A DNA stretch of 64,000 bases from Chitinophaga pinensis (GTDB lineage: Bacteria > Bacteroidota > Bacteroidia > UBA4408): contig CAMAVS010000003.1 of NCBI GenBank assembly GCA_945861665.1, positions 186,001 through 250,000 of the forward strand, read 5' to 3'. Shown piece by piece: positions 27,720-36,816 of the stretch. Position numbers and translations under genes: made by a program. Position 1 is the stretch's first letter, and every line of letters begins with the position of its first letter. The notes under the pieces are model-generated. The model searched no databases and had not been told where the DNA came from. It saw only the letters and a list, made by a program, of their open reading frames with translations.

Positions 27720-29312
27720 TTATTTTTTGTTCGTATTGTTGTTATTGAAATCAATAATGTATTTATTTTCATCAATTTCTCCTACATTTACAGGAGATGT
27801 TGTTTGAAGGTATTTTCCTTTATCGTTTTTGTATACAACAAAAGCGTCCGGTATTCCTGCCTTATTAATTTTTTTTCTACTAGTAATGGCCGTCTCGTAT
27901 GTTTTATAATTACCTGAAAGGTAAATATTGATTGAATCTTTTGGGTTTTTAATAACTACAATGTTACCAATGCTGAGGTATTTATTAATCAACTCTATTG
28001 GTACTTTGTTTTTAAAGGAGCCTAAAAATACAAAGTAGGATAAATTTTTCATTTTAGGGTTAAGTGAAGCAGCTACTTCTTTTGGGTTATTTAAGTTTAC
28101 CTTCATTGCGTAAGCATTAGTAGAGTCAATAAACCTAAGCCACTCTTCTTCCATTGATTGTTCGGTATAAGTTACACCTTTTGTATTTGTAATTGCACCT
28201 TGTGCGGAGCCTAACTCTTTGTCTAAAAAATCGGAAGCTAAGTCTCCATCATCATCCAATGGAACACCGGCAGTGTCTACATCAACGTCTTTAGGAGTGA
28301 ATGGGCTAAAATCTATCAGGTCGCTAATACCATCAGCGTCTTCATCTTCGTTACCAAATGCAAGATAGTTGCCATCAGAATCTTTTTCTTGTAATAGTTT
28401 TTCTTTTGTCTGCGGACCAACTAAATCAAAATTTAATGAAAAGCAACTCATAACAAACCGATCGTTTTTCTTATCGCCTAGTCGATTTCCTACACCCATT
28501 TTATTTACATTATCAATATTATCTGTTTGTGAAAAATGGATTGCAGTTGCTAATTTAAAATCAACTCTATCACTTAACTTAAAAATAACACCTGCTCCAA
28601 TTGGAAAAGCAATTGATCGTTCACGATACTTTCCCAAGCCATCTATATTGGCTTCTCGTAAATCCGATTCATAAGTATAATCTCTGACTAATAATTTTGA
28701 TTGTGATGCTAAGGGGTTAGTTTCTTCTAAATTATGGATTGATCCATCGGTCCAATAATGGTATGTTTCACCGTTGCGGTCTGTTAAATCTGTTTTTGAA
28801 AGAAATTCGAATGTCTCTATTCCTAAAAAAACATAAGGTGTTATGTTGCGCTGTGCCGGTAATAGTTGGTCGAAATTATAAGTAAGCACTGCCCCTCCAA
28901 GGCGTATTTGTGTTTCAAAATTCAAATTACGAGTAGCAGTTCTTTCGTTTGCTCCAAGTTTTCCGAACAATACATAAAACTTTAAGTCTAAATATTCATT
29001 TAAGTTTTTAGCAATATTTAATTCGTAAGCAGGTCGACTTACTTGCATTTTTGCAAATTTCTTATTACTAACCTCACCATAAAATGAAAGTTTCCCTGTT
29101 CCAAATCCTATGATTGGTTTAGATGCTTTCAAAGTATTTAACTCATATTCACTTTTAAGAATACTATCCCTAATTACTTCTTCATCTTTTAATGGTATTT
29201 CGGGGTCGACTAAATTCCTTTCCTCTGCACTATTAAGAGGGTCGTCTTGTGCATCAACTACTGTCGTAGTTATTATTATCAAAAAGATTGCCTTAATTAA
29301 TTTTCTAAACAT
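27720..29312 (-). CDS. Outer-membrane barrel with thrombospondin type 3 repeats and SPOR-like end
   Basis: A 530-residue exported protein. After a short signal peptide (AIFLIIITTTVVDAQ), residues about 60-300 look like an outer-membrane beta-barrel (ELNIAKNLNEYLDLKFYVLF; ITPYVFLGIETFEFL). Residues about 320-365 are calcium-binding TSP3-like repeats (DEDADGISDLIDFSPF; PLDDDGDLASDFLD). The C-terminal 100 residues contain YFVFLGSFKNKVPIELINKY and GNYKTYETAITSRKK, which look like a SPOR or SPOR-like module facing the periplasm. The architecture suggests an outer-membrane protein that contacts peptidoglycan, comparable in plan to OmpA or PorE-type proteins but with a different binding end. The role is unknown. 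Confidence 0.75.
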   Translation of the reverse strand: MFRKLIKAIFLIIITTTVVDAQDDPLNSAEERNLVDPEIPLKDEEVIRDSILKSEYELNTLKASKPIIGFGTGKLSFYGEVSNKKFAKMQVSRPAYELNIAKNLNEYLDLKFYVLFGKLGANERTATRNLNFETQIRLGGAVLTYNFDQLLPAQRNITPYVFLGIETFEFLSKTDLTDRNGETYHYWTDGSIHNLEETNPLASQSKLLVRDYTYESDLREANIDGLGKYRERSIAFPIGAGVIFKLSDRVDFKLATAIHFSQTDNIDNVNKMGVGNRLGDKKNDRFVMSCFSLNFDLVGPQTKEKLLQEKDSDGNYLAFGNEDEDADGISDLIDFSPFTPKDVDVDTAGVPLDDDGDLASDFLDKELGSAQGAITNTKGVTYTEQSMEEEWLRFIDSTNAYAMKVNLNNPKEVAASLNPKMKNLSYFVFLGSFKNKVPIELINKYLSIGNIVVIKNPKDSINIYLSGNYKTYETAITSRKKINKAGIPDAFVVYKNDKGKYLQTTSPVNVGEIDENKYIIDFNNNNTNKK

Positions 29313-29426
29313 AAAGTTTACTAAGCTTTATAGGTACATTCTTAACTTGTAAATATACAATTATTTTATTTAGAATAAGGTATTTTATCCAAGTTTGGCT
29401 TGAAATCAATAATGATTGTGAAAAAG

Positions 29427-31787
29427 CTAATGAAGTATTTTAAGTTTGGCAAATTTTAAAATCAATTGCTTTTCCCCAACAGCAGTAAAGTTCACAGAAG
29501 CTTTTTGGTTTGGAAAAACGCCTTCAAGTTTCGATACTATTCCGGTTCCAAAGCGTTGGTGTTCTACGTGTTGTCCTATTTGTAATTTACTTGTATCGTC
29601 TCCTTCAAATGTTGGGCTTTTGTCGGACGTATTAATTGTAGTTGCTTTTGAAAGTTTAACCAGATTTCTTTTTTCTATGGGTGGTTTGGGTGGATGATTT
29701 GTTGCTGTTGTTTTATTCGTATTGTTCGGTTTTTGGGTATATGAAGCGGTATCTTGAAAAGAGTCAATATCACTATAGATGTGTGAACTACTTGTGTTTT
29801 TGGAATGTGGTAGTTCTAAATAGGATGGGTCTATTTCTTCAATAAAACGGCTGGGTTCACAATGAGTAACATTCCCCCATTTATACCGACTGGTTGAGTA
29901 GGATAAGGTAAGGCATTTCTCGGCACGCGTTACAGCTACATAAAATAAGCGCCTTTCTTCTTCTAGCTCAGTTCTTGAGTTTAGTGCCATTTGTGAAGGG
30001 AAAAGATTTTCCTCTAATCCAACTATATACACATAAGGGAACTCCAATCCCTTAGCTGCATGAATAGTCATAAGTGATACCTTGTCTCTGTCTTCTGGAT
30101 TTTCTGCTTCGTCATCCGTTAGCAAAGCAATGTCTTGCATATATTTATCCAATGTTCTTAATGAGTCATCCACAACTTCGGCATCGTCATTCGAAATGGG
30201 AGTATCGGAAAAATCCTTCATTCCATTTAATAACTCTTGAATGTTTTCATATCTGCTTAAACCTTCGGGTGATTTATCATTATAAAATTCGCGTAAAATA
30301 CCAGATGAAGTAGCAATGTGGCTGCCTAAATTAAAAGCATTTAGAGTGATTAATTGCACTTTAAAACTTTTAATCATTGTTATAAACTCTTGTAGTTTTG
30401 TATATGTTCCCGCATTAATACCTAAATTATATCCATTTGGGTTTTCAATAACCGACCAAAATGATACACCTGCTTCGCTAGCCGCTACTCCAATTTTTTC
30501 AATGGTTGAATTTCCTATGCCCCTTGCTGGGTAATTTATTATACGCTTTAGTGCTTCCTCGTCATTTACATTAATGGTCAAGCGAAAATATCCTAACAAA
30601 TCTTTAATCTCTTTTCTTTTGTAGAATGAAAGTCCACCATAAATTTTGTAAGGAATATTTTTTCTTCTCAAGGATTCCTCCATTGCTCTCGATTGAGCAT
30701 TGGTACGGTACAGAATTGCAAAATCTTTGTTACGCCCTTGTCTGCTATATTTTGTGTCGAATATTGAATTTGCAACCTGATTTCCTTCTTCGTTATCGGT
30801 GAGGGTACGAATAATTTTTATTTTATCGCCATCATCGTTGCTTGTCCAAACATCTTTTTTTAGTTGGTCTCTGTTATTGGAAATTATACTGTTTGCAGCG
30901 TTTACTATGTTTTTTGTTGAGCGATAATTTTGTTCAAGTTTGTATGTTTTTAACTCGGGATAATCCTTTTTAAAGTTGAGTATGTTTTGAATATTCGCCC
31001 CCCTAAAGGAATATATGCTTTGTGCATCATCACCCACAATGCAAATATTTTCGTGTGCTGCTGCAAGTTTTTTTACAATAAGGTATTGCGATAAGTTTGT
31101 ATCCTGGTATTCATCCACCAAAATGTATTTGAAACGGTGTTGATACTTGTTTTCTACATCAGGGAAATTTTTAAGCAGCACGTTCATATTGAACAATAAA
31201 TCATCAAAATCCATTGCGTTCGAACTAAAACAACGTTTTTGATATTGCTCATATATTAATCCCATTTTTGGTTTTCCTGAGGCCCTGTCATCTGCCTGAA
31301 TATCGCTATCACTATTGTATTTTTGCCAAGAAATAAGATTGTTTTTTGCTGAAGATATGCGGTTGTAAACCACGCTTGACTTGTATGTTTTTTCATCCAG
31401 GTTTTGTTCTTTCAAAATACTTTTAATCAAGCTTTTTGAATCGTCTGTATCATAAATTGTAAAATTGCTCGGGTAGCCAAGCTTCTCTCCTTCTATACGT
31501 AGTATCCGTGCAAATATGGAGTGAAAAGTGCCCATCCAAAGGTTGCGGGCTTCTTTGTTGCCCACTATTTTTTCAATCCGATCCTTCATTTCGAGAGCGG
31601 CTTTGTTTGTAAAAGTAAGGGCAAGTATGTTAAACGAGTCAACTCCTTTTTTTAACAAATGCGCAATGCGGTAGGTAAGTACACGCGTTTTTCCTGAACC
31701 TGCACCCGCAATAACCATCACCGGACCTTCTGATGAAACCACGGCCTGTTGCTGCGCCTCATTTAATTCTGATAAATAATCTTTCAC
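29427..31787 (-). CDS. uvrD: UvrD/PcrA-type superfamily 1 DNA helicase
   Basis: An ATP-dependent 3'-5' DNA helicase for repair and replication-fork processing. The motifs appear in order: QQQAV plus GAGSGKTR (Q and Walker A, near residue 12-35), LVDEYQDTN (Walker B), VGDDAQSIYSFRGA (III), EQNYRST (IV), MTIHAAKGLEF (V) and LFYVAVTRAE (VI). The C-terminus carries the PcrA-like Tudor segment (IGQHVEHQRFGTGIVSKLE). The track starts at 31865; I choose GTG 31787 (VKDYLSELNEAQ) because homologues begin there and a -7 box lies just upstream. This gives 786 residues, normal for PcrA. Confidence 0.93.
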   Translation of the reverse strand: MKDYLSELNEAQQQAVVSSEGPVMVIAGAGSGKTRVLTYRIAHLLKKGVDSFNILALTFTNKAALEMKDRIEKIVGNKEARNLWMGTFHSIFARILRIEGEKLGYPSNFTIYDTDDSKSLIKSILKEQNLDEKTYKSSVVYNRISSAKNNLISWQKYNSDSDIQADDRASGKPKMGLIYEQYQKRCFSSNAMDFDDLLFNMNVLLKNFPDVENKYQHRFKYILVDEYQDTNLSQYLIVKKLAAAHENICIVGDDAQSIYSFRGANIQNILNFKKDYPELKTYKLEQNYRSTKNIVNAANSIISNNRDQLKKDVWTSNDDGDKIKIIRTLTDNEEGNQVANSIFDTKYSRQGRNKDFAILYRTNAQSRAMEESLRRKNIPYKIYGGLSFYKRKEIKDLLGYFRLTINVNDEEALKRIINYPARGIGNSTIEKIGVAASEAGVSFWSVIENPNGYNLGINAGTYTKLQEFITMIKSFKVQLITLNAFNLGSHIATSSGILREFYNDKSPEGLSRYENIQELLNGMKDFSDTPISNDDAEVVDDSLRTLDKYMQDIALLTDDEAENPEDRDKVSLMTIHAAKGLEFPYVYIVGLEENLFPSQMALNSRTELEEERRLFYVAVTRAEKCLTLSYSTSRYKWGNVTHCEPSRFIEEIDPSYLELPHSKNTSSSHIYSDIDSFQDTASYTQKPNNTNKTTATNHPPKPPIEKRNLVKLSKATTINTSDKSPTFEGDDTSKLQIGQHVEHQRFGTGIVSKLEGVFPNQKASVNFTAVGEKQLILKFAKLKILH

Positions 31788-31805
31788 ACCTAAATTTTGA
31801 GTCTT

Positions 31806-31813
31806 CAAAAATA
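31806..31813 (-). promoter_or_regulatory. Possible -7 box (TATTTTTG) of the helicase gene
   Basis: TATTTTTG on the minus strand matches TAnnTTTG and sits 18 bases upstream of the GTG at 31787. No -33 TTG is evident. It lies inside the longer ORF of the track, supporting the shorter reading frame. Confidence 0.4.
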
Positions 31814-31910
31814 CTAGAAATGAGTGAAGGCGCGTTTTAAAGTTTTTAACATTACCATAATTCAATTGTTCGTATGAATATTATTCCCATTTATCTTCCA
31901 CTAAAAATGC

Positions 31911-31918
31911 TAATTTTG
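31911..31918 (+). promoter_or_regulatory. Possible -7 box (TAATTTTG) of the aminotransferase gene
   Basis: TAATTTTG is an exact TAnnTTTG match, 17 bases before the ATG at 31936. No TTG occurs at -33 spacing. It is divergent to the helicase promoter about 100 bases away. Confidence 0.4.
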
Positions 31919-31935
31919 CAATTCAAACTATATTT

Positions 31936-33150
31936 ATGATTCCATTTTCACCTCCTCACATCGATCAAAAAATAATCGATGAAGTAATAGCTGCACTTAA
32001 ATCGGGCTGGATAACCACCGGTCCGCGTACCAAAAAATTCGAAAAGCAATTAACGGCATATTGTGGTAATAAAAGTACTATTTGTTTAAATTCAGCCACT
32101 GCTGGTTTGGAGCTAATGTTGCGTTGGTATGGAGTTAAAGAGGGTGATGAGGTAATATTACCTGCTTATACTTATTCGGCTACAGCAAATGTAGTGATGC
32201 ATTGTGGGGCAATCCCTGTTTTTGTAGATACAAATGCCGATGATTTCAATATAAACATTTCGGCCATTGAAAAGGCAATTACAAATAAAACAAAAGTGGT
32301 AATGCCTGTTGATTTTGCAGGATTTCCTTGTGATTACGACAACATTAATGCCTTGATTTCACGAGCAGATATAGTAGCGAAATTTAATGCAAGTACCGAA
32401 AATCAAAAATTGTTAGGAAGGATATTAGTTTTATCCGATTCAGCACATTCTATTGGAGCAGAATACAAAGGCAAAAAAACAGGTAGTCTTACAGATGTAT
32501 CCGTATTTTCATTTCACGCTGTAAAAAATTTGAGCACTGCCGAAGGTGGTTCCATCGCTTTTAATTTACCCGAACCATTTAACAACGATGAAATTTATGC
32601 CAAGCTTTGTATTTCATCTTTACACGGACAAAACAAAGATGCTTTGGCTAAAATGCAAAAAGGGAATTGGAAGTACGATATTGTAGAGGCAGGCTATAAA
32701 TGTAATATGACTGACATTATGGCTGCTATTGGTTTGGTGGAATTGGAGCGTTATGACAGTGATACATTGGTAAAACGAGCAGCTATCTTCGAGAAGTATG
32801 TACAGGCTTTGAGCAAAAAAGCTTGGGCGGAACTGCCTGTTTACAAAACAAATGAGAGACTCACTTCATACCATCTATTTCCATTACGAATAAAGGGTGT
32901 TACAGAAGCGCAACGTGATGAAATTATGAAAAATATTTTTGATGAGGATGTATCGGTTAACGTTCACTTTATTCCTGTTCCGATGCTTAGTTTTTATAAA
33001 AATCAAGGTTATGATATTAAAAACTATCCCATTACATACAATAATTTTTCGCGCGAAATAACATTGCCCGTATTTTACGATTTAAGCGATGTGCAAATAG
33101 ATACTGTAATTGCCGCTGTTATAAAAGCTGTTCACAAGGTATTAGGATAA
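31936..33150 (+). CDS. DegT/DnrJ/EryC1/StrS-family sugar aminotransferase
   Basis: A 404-residue PLP enzyme that would transaminate a nucleotide-linked 4-keto sugar. Recognisable are the N-terminal GWITTGPRTKKFEKQL, the cofactor aspartate in VLSDSAHSIGAEY, and the Schiff-base lysine in VFSFHAVKNLSTAEGG (about residue 202). The C-terminal FDEDVSVNVHFIPVP is also typical. The next gene, 1 base downstream, is a small phosphoglycosyl transferase, so the aminated sugar is probably the first sugar placed on undecaprenyl phosphate. It could in principle also supply the PseC step missing from the cassette at 9-18 kb, but nothing in the sequence shows that. Confidence 0.88.
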   Translation: MIPFSPPHIDQKIIDEVIAALKSGWITTGPRTKKFEKQLTAYCGNKSTICLNSATAGLELMLRWYGVKEGDEVILPAYTYSATANVVMHCGAIPVFVDTNADDFNINISAIEKAITNKTKVVMPVDFAGFPCDYDNINALISRADIVAKFNASTENQKLLGRILVLSDSAHSIGAEYKGKKTGSLTDVSVFSFHAVKNLSTAEGGSIAFNLPEPFNNDEIYAKLCISSLHGQNKDALAKMQKGNWKYDIVEAGYKCNMTDIMAAIGLVELERYDSDTLVKRAAIFEKYVQALSKKAWAELPVYKTNERLTSYHLFPLRIKGVTEAQRDEIMKNIFDEDVSVNVHFIPVPMLSFYKNQGYDIKNYPITYNNFSREITLPVFYDLSDVQIDTVIAAVIKAVHKVLG

Positions 33151-33151
33151 T

Positions 33152-33742
33152 ATGTTAAAACGCTTATTCGATATTTTTTTCTCTTTATTAGGTCTCATTA
33201 TATTGGCAACAATTTTTTTAATTATTGCAATTCTCATTTTGGTTGATTCTCGAGGAGGTTTGTTTTATAAGCAGTTGCGTGTTGGATATAATAATACCGA
33301 CTTCAAACTTTTTAAATTTCGTACGATGGAAGCAGGTGCTGATACAAAAGGTTTGATTACAGTTGGCTCGCGTGATAGTCGGGTTACACTAATTGGCTAT
33401 TATTTACGAAAATATAAAATAGATGAATTGCCGCAACTATTTAACGTATTAATTGGAGATATGAGTTTGGTTGGACCACGTCCGGAAGTTAGGAAGTACG
33501 TAAATATGTATACAAAAAATCAGTTAAGAGTTTTGTCAGTAAAGCCCGGAATTACAGACTATGCTTCCATAGAATACTCAAATGAAAATGAAGTGTTGGG
33601 AAAAGTAAACAATCCTGACGAGCTGTATATTACCGAGATAATGCCTGCAAAATTGGCACTTAATGTGAAATATATTGATGAAAAAAACACTTTCAAAGAC
33701 ATCTCAATTATTTTAAGAACATTGTTCAAAATTGTTTCATAG
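33152..33742 (+). CDS. Small monotopic phosphoglycosyl transferase (PglC-like)
   Basis: A 196-residue initiating sugar-phosphate transferase acting at the inner membrane on undecaprenyl phosphate. It has the re-entrant membrane helix (LFDIFFSLLGLIILATIFLI), then FKLFKFRTME and the catalytic Asp-Glu pair in KYKIDELPQLFNVLIGDMS, followed by LVGPRPEVRKYV and KPGITDYASIEY. All key elements of the minimal monotopic family are present. It starts one base after the aminotransferase stop; together they resemble PglE-PglC-type modules that begin glycan synthesis with an amino-sugar. The glycosyltransferases that extend the chain are not adjacent. Confidence 0.92.
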   Translation: MLKRLFDIFFSLLGLIILATIFLIIAILILVDSRGGLFYKQLRVGYNNTDFKLFKFRTMEAGADTKGLITVGSRDSRVTLIGYYLRKYKIDELPQLFNVLIGDMSLVGPRPEVRKYVNMYTKNQLRVLSVKPGITDYASIEYSNENEVLGKVNNPDELYITEIMPAKLALNVKYIDEKNTFKDISIILRTLFKIVS

Positions 33743-33753
33743 TATGTAAAAAT

Positions 33754-33781
33754 AATCGCCTCACAATGGTTGCAAGGCGAT
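33754..33781. terminator. Hairpin between convergent genes
   Basis: ATCGCCT and AGGCGAT pair perfectly, with an inner CAA/TTG pairing. On the minus strand the stem is followed by TATTTTT, so it suits the zinc-ribbon gene ending at 33805. On the plus strand it follows the transferase stop but has no T-tract. Confidence 0.65.
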
Positions 33782-33804
33782 AAAATATTTACTCAATGAA
33801 GTTT

Positions 33805-34569
33805 TTAAACTGTAGCTTCTTCCAAGATAGCAGCATCAACTAATACTCTCCCACAATGTTCACAAACGATAACTTTCTTGTGCATACGTATATCCAAATG
33901 AGTTTGTGGCGGTATTTTATTGAAACATCCCCCACAAGCGTCTCGTTCAACTGTAACTACAGCTAAACCATTGCGAGAGTTTTTGCGTATTCTGTGGTAT
34001 GCATTTAGGAGTCGATTCTCAATATTCTTTTCTGTTTTTTCTGCTTTTTTAAGTAGGGCCTCTTCGTCTTTTTCTGTTTCAGCGATAATCGCTTTTAACT
34101 CTTTTTGTTTGTGTTTTAAATCACTTTTTCTTTCTTCAAAAATTGTCTTCGATTGCTCCAATATTTCATTTTTGCTTTCTATATTGGCACTGTATTCTTT
34201 AATTCTTTTTTCAGACAATTGTATATCTAAATTCTGATATTCCATTTCTTTTGTAATAGAGTCGTACTCACGATTATTACGAACTTTACTTTGTTGCGAT
34301 TCGTATTTTTTAATTGCAGCTTTCGCATCCTTAATTGCGTTATTTTTTTCAACTACACTACCCTTAAGTGTACTTACTTCTTCTGTAAGGTTAGTGATTC
34401 GAGCCTCTAAACCTGTAACTTCATCTTCTAAGTCAGTTACTTCAAGTGGTAATTCTCCTCTAACAATTCTAATTTTGTCAATTGTTGAATATACTTTCTG
34501 CAATTCATAAAGATTTCGCAATTTTCCTTCCACAACTTGTTCATTTAAAGTAGTTTTTGCTTTTGCCAT
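33805..34569 (-). CDS. Coiled-coil protein with C-terminal zinc ribbon (CT398-like)
   Basis: A 254-residue cytoplasmic protein. Residues about 20-190 form a long coiled coil with heptads (LEARITNLTEEVSTLKGSV). The C-terminal 60 residues hold a C4 zinc ribbon: ACGGC and CEHCG with conserved spacing around IPPQTHLDIR. This is the zf-RING_7/CT398-like architecture; members are described as possible nucleic-acid or secretion-linked adaptor proteins, with no firm function. It is followed in genomes by, or follows, the NIF3-like gene, and here the NIF3 gene lies 2 bases upstream on the same strand. The pair is a conserved neighbourhood in Bacteroidota to my knowledge. Confidence 0.87.
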   Translation of the reverse strand: MAKAKTTLNEQVVEGKLRNLYELQKVYSTIDKIRIVRGELPLEVTDLEDEVTGLEARITNLTEEVSTLKGSVVEKNNAIKDAKAAIKKYESQQSKVRNNREYDSITKEMEYQNLDIQLSEKRIKEYSANIESKNEILEQSKTIFEERKSDLKHKQKELKAIIAETEKDEEALLKKAEKTEKNIENRLLNAYHRIRKNSRNGLAVVTVERDACGGCFNKIPPQTHLDIRMHKKVIVCEHCGRVLVDAAILEEATV

Positions 34570-34571
34570 TA

Positions 34572-35669
34572 TTATATGTAATTAATAGGGTTGGTATTTA
34601 TTTTTGTTAAATGGACTGCGAAAGTACTAAAATTTTTCGAAATTAACTTATAAAATAGCTCCATTGTGTATTGTTCACTTTCATAATGCCCAATATCAGC
34701 CAATATTATTTTGTTTTCAGCATCGAAAAAGCTATGGTATTTTATATCTGAGGTAATTAAAATATCGGCTCCTTTTTTAATGGCTGCGGTTACTAAAAAG
34801 CTTCCAGATCCTCCACAAAGTGCAATTTTTTTAATTTTTTTGTTCAATAATGGACTATATTGTATGCTTTTTGAGTTAAAAGTCCTTTTTAATCGGGTTA
34901 AAAACTCTATTTCATCTTCTTCTTTTTCAAGATAACCTATTAAGCCTACTCCAACATAATTATTGTAATTTTCAAGAGCGGTAATATAATAAGCAACTTC
35001 TTCGTATGGATGTGATGAAATTAATGCTTCAATAACATTTGCTTCATTATAGGATTCGAATATTACCTCAATGCGTGTTTCGTTTTCTGAATGTCTTATG
35101 TTGGCTTTTCCAACATAAGGTTTTGCAATATTATTTGCTTTGAATGTACCTTCACCTTGCACAGTAAAACTAGATTCATCATAGTTCCCAATTTTCCCTG
35201 CACCTACTTTAAATAATGCATTTTGTATGATAGGAGCCTTGTCGGTAGGACAAAACGTAACCAACTTTTTAAGTGCATTTTTTTTAGGTGAAAGAATAGT
35301 GCAATTTATTAAACCTATTTTGTTAGCTATTATTGAATTTACTCCATTGATTAAATTGTCGGCATTGGTATGTGCTGCATATACAGCAATGTTGTTTTTA
35401 ATTGCTTTAATTACGGTACGTTCTACATAATTGTTGCCTGTGATTTTTTTTAAGCCTGAAAAAATAAGTGGATGGTGCGCTACTACCATATTGCAGTTAA
35501 GTGCAATTGCCTCTTCAATAATTTCTTCAGTGACATCTAAACAGATTAATACTCCTTTTATTTGTGTGTTGTAATCACCAATGAGTAAACCGCAATTGTC
35601 GTAACTTTCTTGATATGAAATGGGTGCAAACTGCTCCATTACATTACAAACTTCTTTCACTAAATTCAT
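34572..35669 (-). CDS. NIF3-like dinuclear metal-centre protein (YqfO type)
   Basis: A 365-residue cytoplasmic protein of the NIF3/YbgI family. The metal ligands are visible in VVAHHPLIFSGLK (about residue 65), YAAHTNADN (about 98) and DIGHYESEQ (near 330). Between the two NIF3 halves lies a PII/CutA-like insert (about residues 130-235, KKLVTFCPTDKAPIIQNAL), as in Bacillus YqfO. The biochemical role is unsettled; proposals include GTP cyclohydrolase-like activity. It is cotranscribed with the zinc-ribbon gene (2-base gap). The start at 35669 is supported by the conserved N-terminal SYDNCGLLIGD. Confidence 0.9.
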   Translation of the reverse strand: MNLVKEVCNVMEQFAPISYQESYDNCGLLIGDYNTQIKGVLICLDVTEEIIEEAIALNCNMVVAHHPLIFSGLKKITGNNYVERTVIKAIKNNIAVYAAHTNADNLINGVNSIIANKIGLINCTILSPKKNALKKLVTFCPTDKAPIIQNALFKVGAGKIGNYDESSFTVQGEGTFKANNIAKPYVGKANIRHSENETRIEVIFESYNEANVIEALISSHPYEEVAYYITALENYNNYVGVGLIGYLEKEEDEIEFLTRLKRTFNSKSIQYSPLLNKKIKKIALCGGSGSFLVTAAIKKGADILITSDIKYHSFFDAENKIILADIGHYESEQYTMELFYKLISKNFSTFAVHLTKINTNPINYI

Positions 35670-35754
35670 TTTAAATCCTTTGCTTAATTGTTACGTAAAA
35701 GTATAAAATTAATTATGTGAAAGAAAATAAGTAAAATTTACTTATTTTTAAGCA

Positions 35755-36816
35755 ATGAAAGTTTGGCAACTGTTACTTCTACCCTTTTCTTATTTATATG
35801 GACTCATTACATATCTGCGAAACAAATGTTTTGATATAGGTTTATTGCCTGTTTCTGAGTACAAATCAACTGTTATTTCGGTAGGGAATCTAAGTGCGGG
35901 TGGTACGGGTAAAACTCCGCACATTGAATATTTAATACGATTGATAAAGGATAAATATTCGGTGGCTACTTTAAGTGGTGGATATGGACGTAAAAAATCT
36001 GGTTTTGTTTTGGCTACAAATCTTTCTACTGCACGAGAAATTGGAGACGAGCCTCGTCAGTTTAAAAAGAAGTTTCCGGATATAATGGTTGCTGTTGATA
36101 AAAAGCGTAGACGTGGAATAAAAAAAATATTGGATAAAAAACCTGATTTGCATATAATTCTATTGGATGATGCTTTTCAGCATCGATATGTAAAACCGGG
36201 CTTATCTATTTTATTGACAGATTATGCCAAAATGTACTATAATGATAAAATGCTTCCTTCGGGAACATTGCGCGAATTTACTAGCAGTATAAAAAGAGCC
36301 GGAATTATAATTGTTTCTAAAACTCCAAGTGTTTTTTCACCTTTAGATAGAAGGTTATTATTGAAAAAGATAGCCGCAGAAAAATACCAACGTGTATACT
36401 TCTCATACATTAAGTACGGTGAAATAATTCCTTGTTCGGATGCTCAAGAACAGAAAGAAGTTTTTTGTTTAGATAAAAGTCTGACAGTTCTGTTGCTTAC
36501 AGGAATTGCCAATCCAGCACCTTTGGAGCAATATTTAAAGTTTAAGGTAAAAAAAGTAATTCAGTGTGAGTATTCCGATCACCATAACTACTGTATGAAT
36601 GATATTGAATTGTTAGAAAAATCGTTTGGCGACATTACGAATAAAAACAAAATAATTATAACAACCGAAAAGGATGCTATGCGTTTAGAGAATTTGAATC
36701 TAAGGGAAAAATTAAAAAAGCTACCTTTGTACTTTATTCCTATTGAAATTGCTTTTCACCAAAAAGATCAAGAGGATTTTAATCGCTATATTTTGAATTA
36801 TGTTAGAACAACTTAA
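35755..36816 (+). CDS. lpxK: Tetraacyldisaccharide 4'-kinase
   Basis: Phosphorylates the 4' position of the lipid A disaccharide at the inner membrane, completing lipid IVA. A hydrophobic N-terminal stretch (LLLPFSYLYGLITYLR) precedes the Walker A SAGGTGKTPHIEYL. LSGGYGRK and LLDDAFQHRYV are typical LpxK motifs. Its length of 353 is usual for Bacteroidota. The 3' end overlaps the purine nucleoside phosphorylase gene by 17 bases, and recR follows, giving an lpxK-PNP-recR run. The upstream gap to the divergent NIF3 gene is 85 bases and AT-rich. Together with kdsB it shows an LPS-producing cell. Confidence 0.95.
   Translation: MKVWQLLLLPFSYLYGLITYLRNKCFDIGLLPVSEYKSTVISVGNLSAGGTGKTPHIEYLIRLIKDKYSVATLSGGYGRKKSGFVLATNLSTAREIGDEPRQFKKKFPDIMVAVDKKRRRGIKKILDKKPDLHIILLDDAFQHRYVKPGLSILLTDYAKMYYNDKMLPSGTLREFTSSIKRAGIIIVSKTPSVFSPLDRRLLLKKIAAEKYQRVYFSYIKYGEIIPCSDAQEQKEVFCLDKSLTVLLLTGIANPAPLEQYLKFKVKKVIQCEYSDHHNYCMNDIELLEKSFGDITNKNKIIITTEKDAMRLENLNLREKLKKLPLYFIPIEIAFHQKDQEDFNRYILNYVRTT

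Noticed and set aside
31936-33150. The DegT aminotransferase as the missing PseC
   Set aside because: It is paired with a phosphoglycosyl transferase 14 kb from the cassette, and the broad family cannot be resolved by eye; kept only as a possibility.
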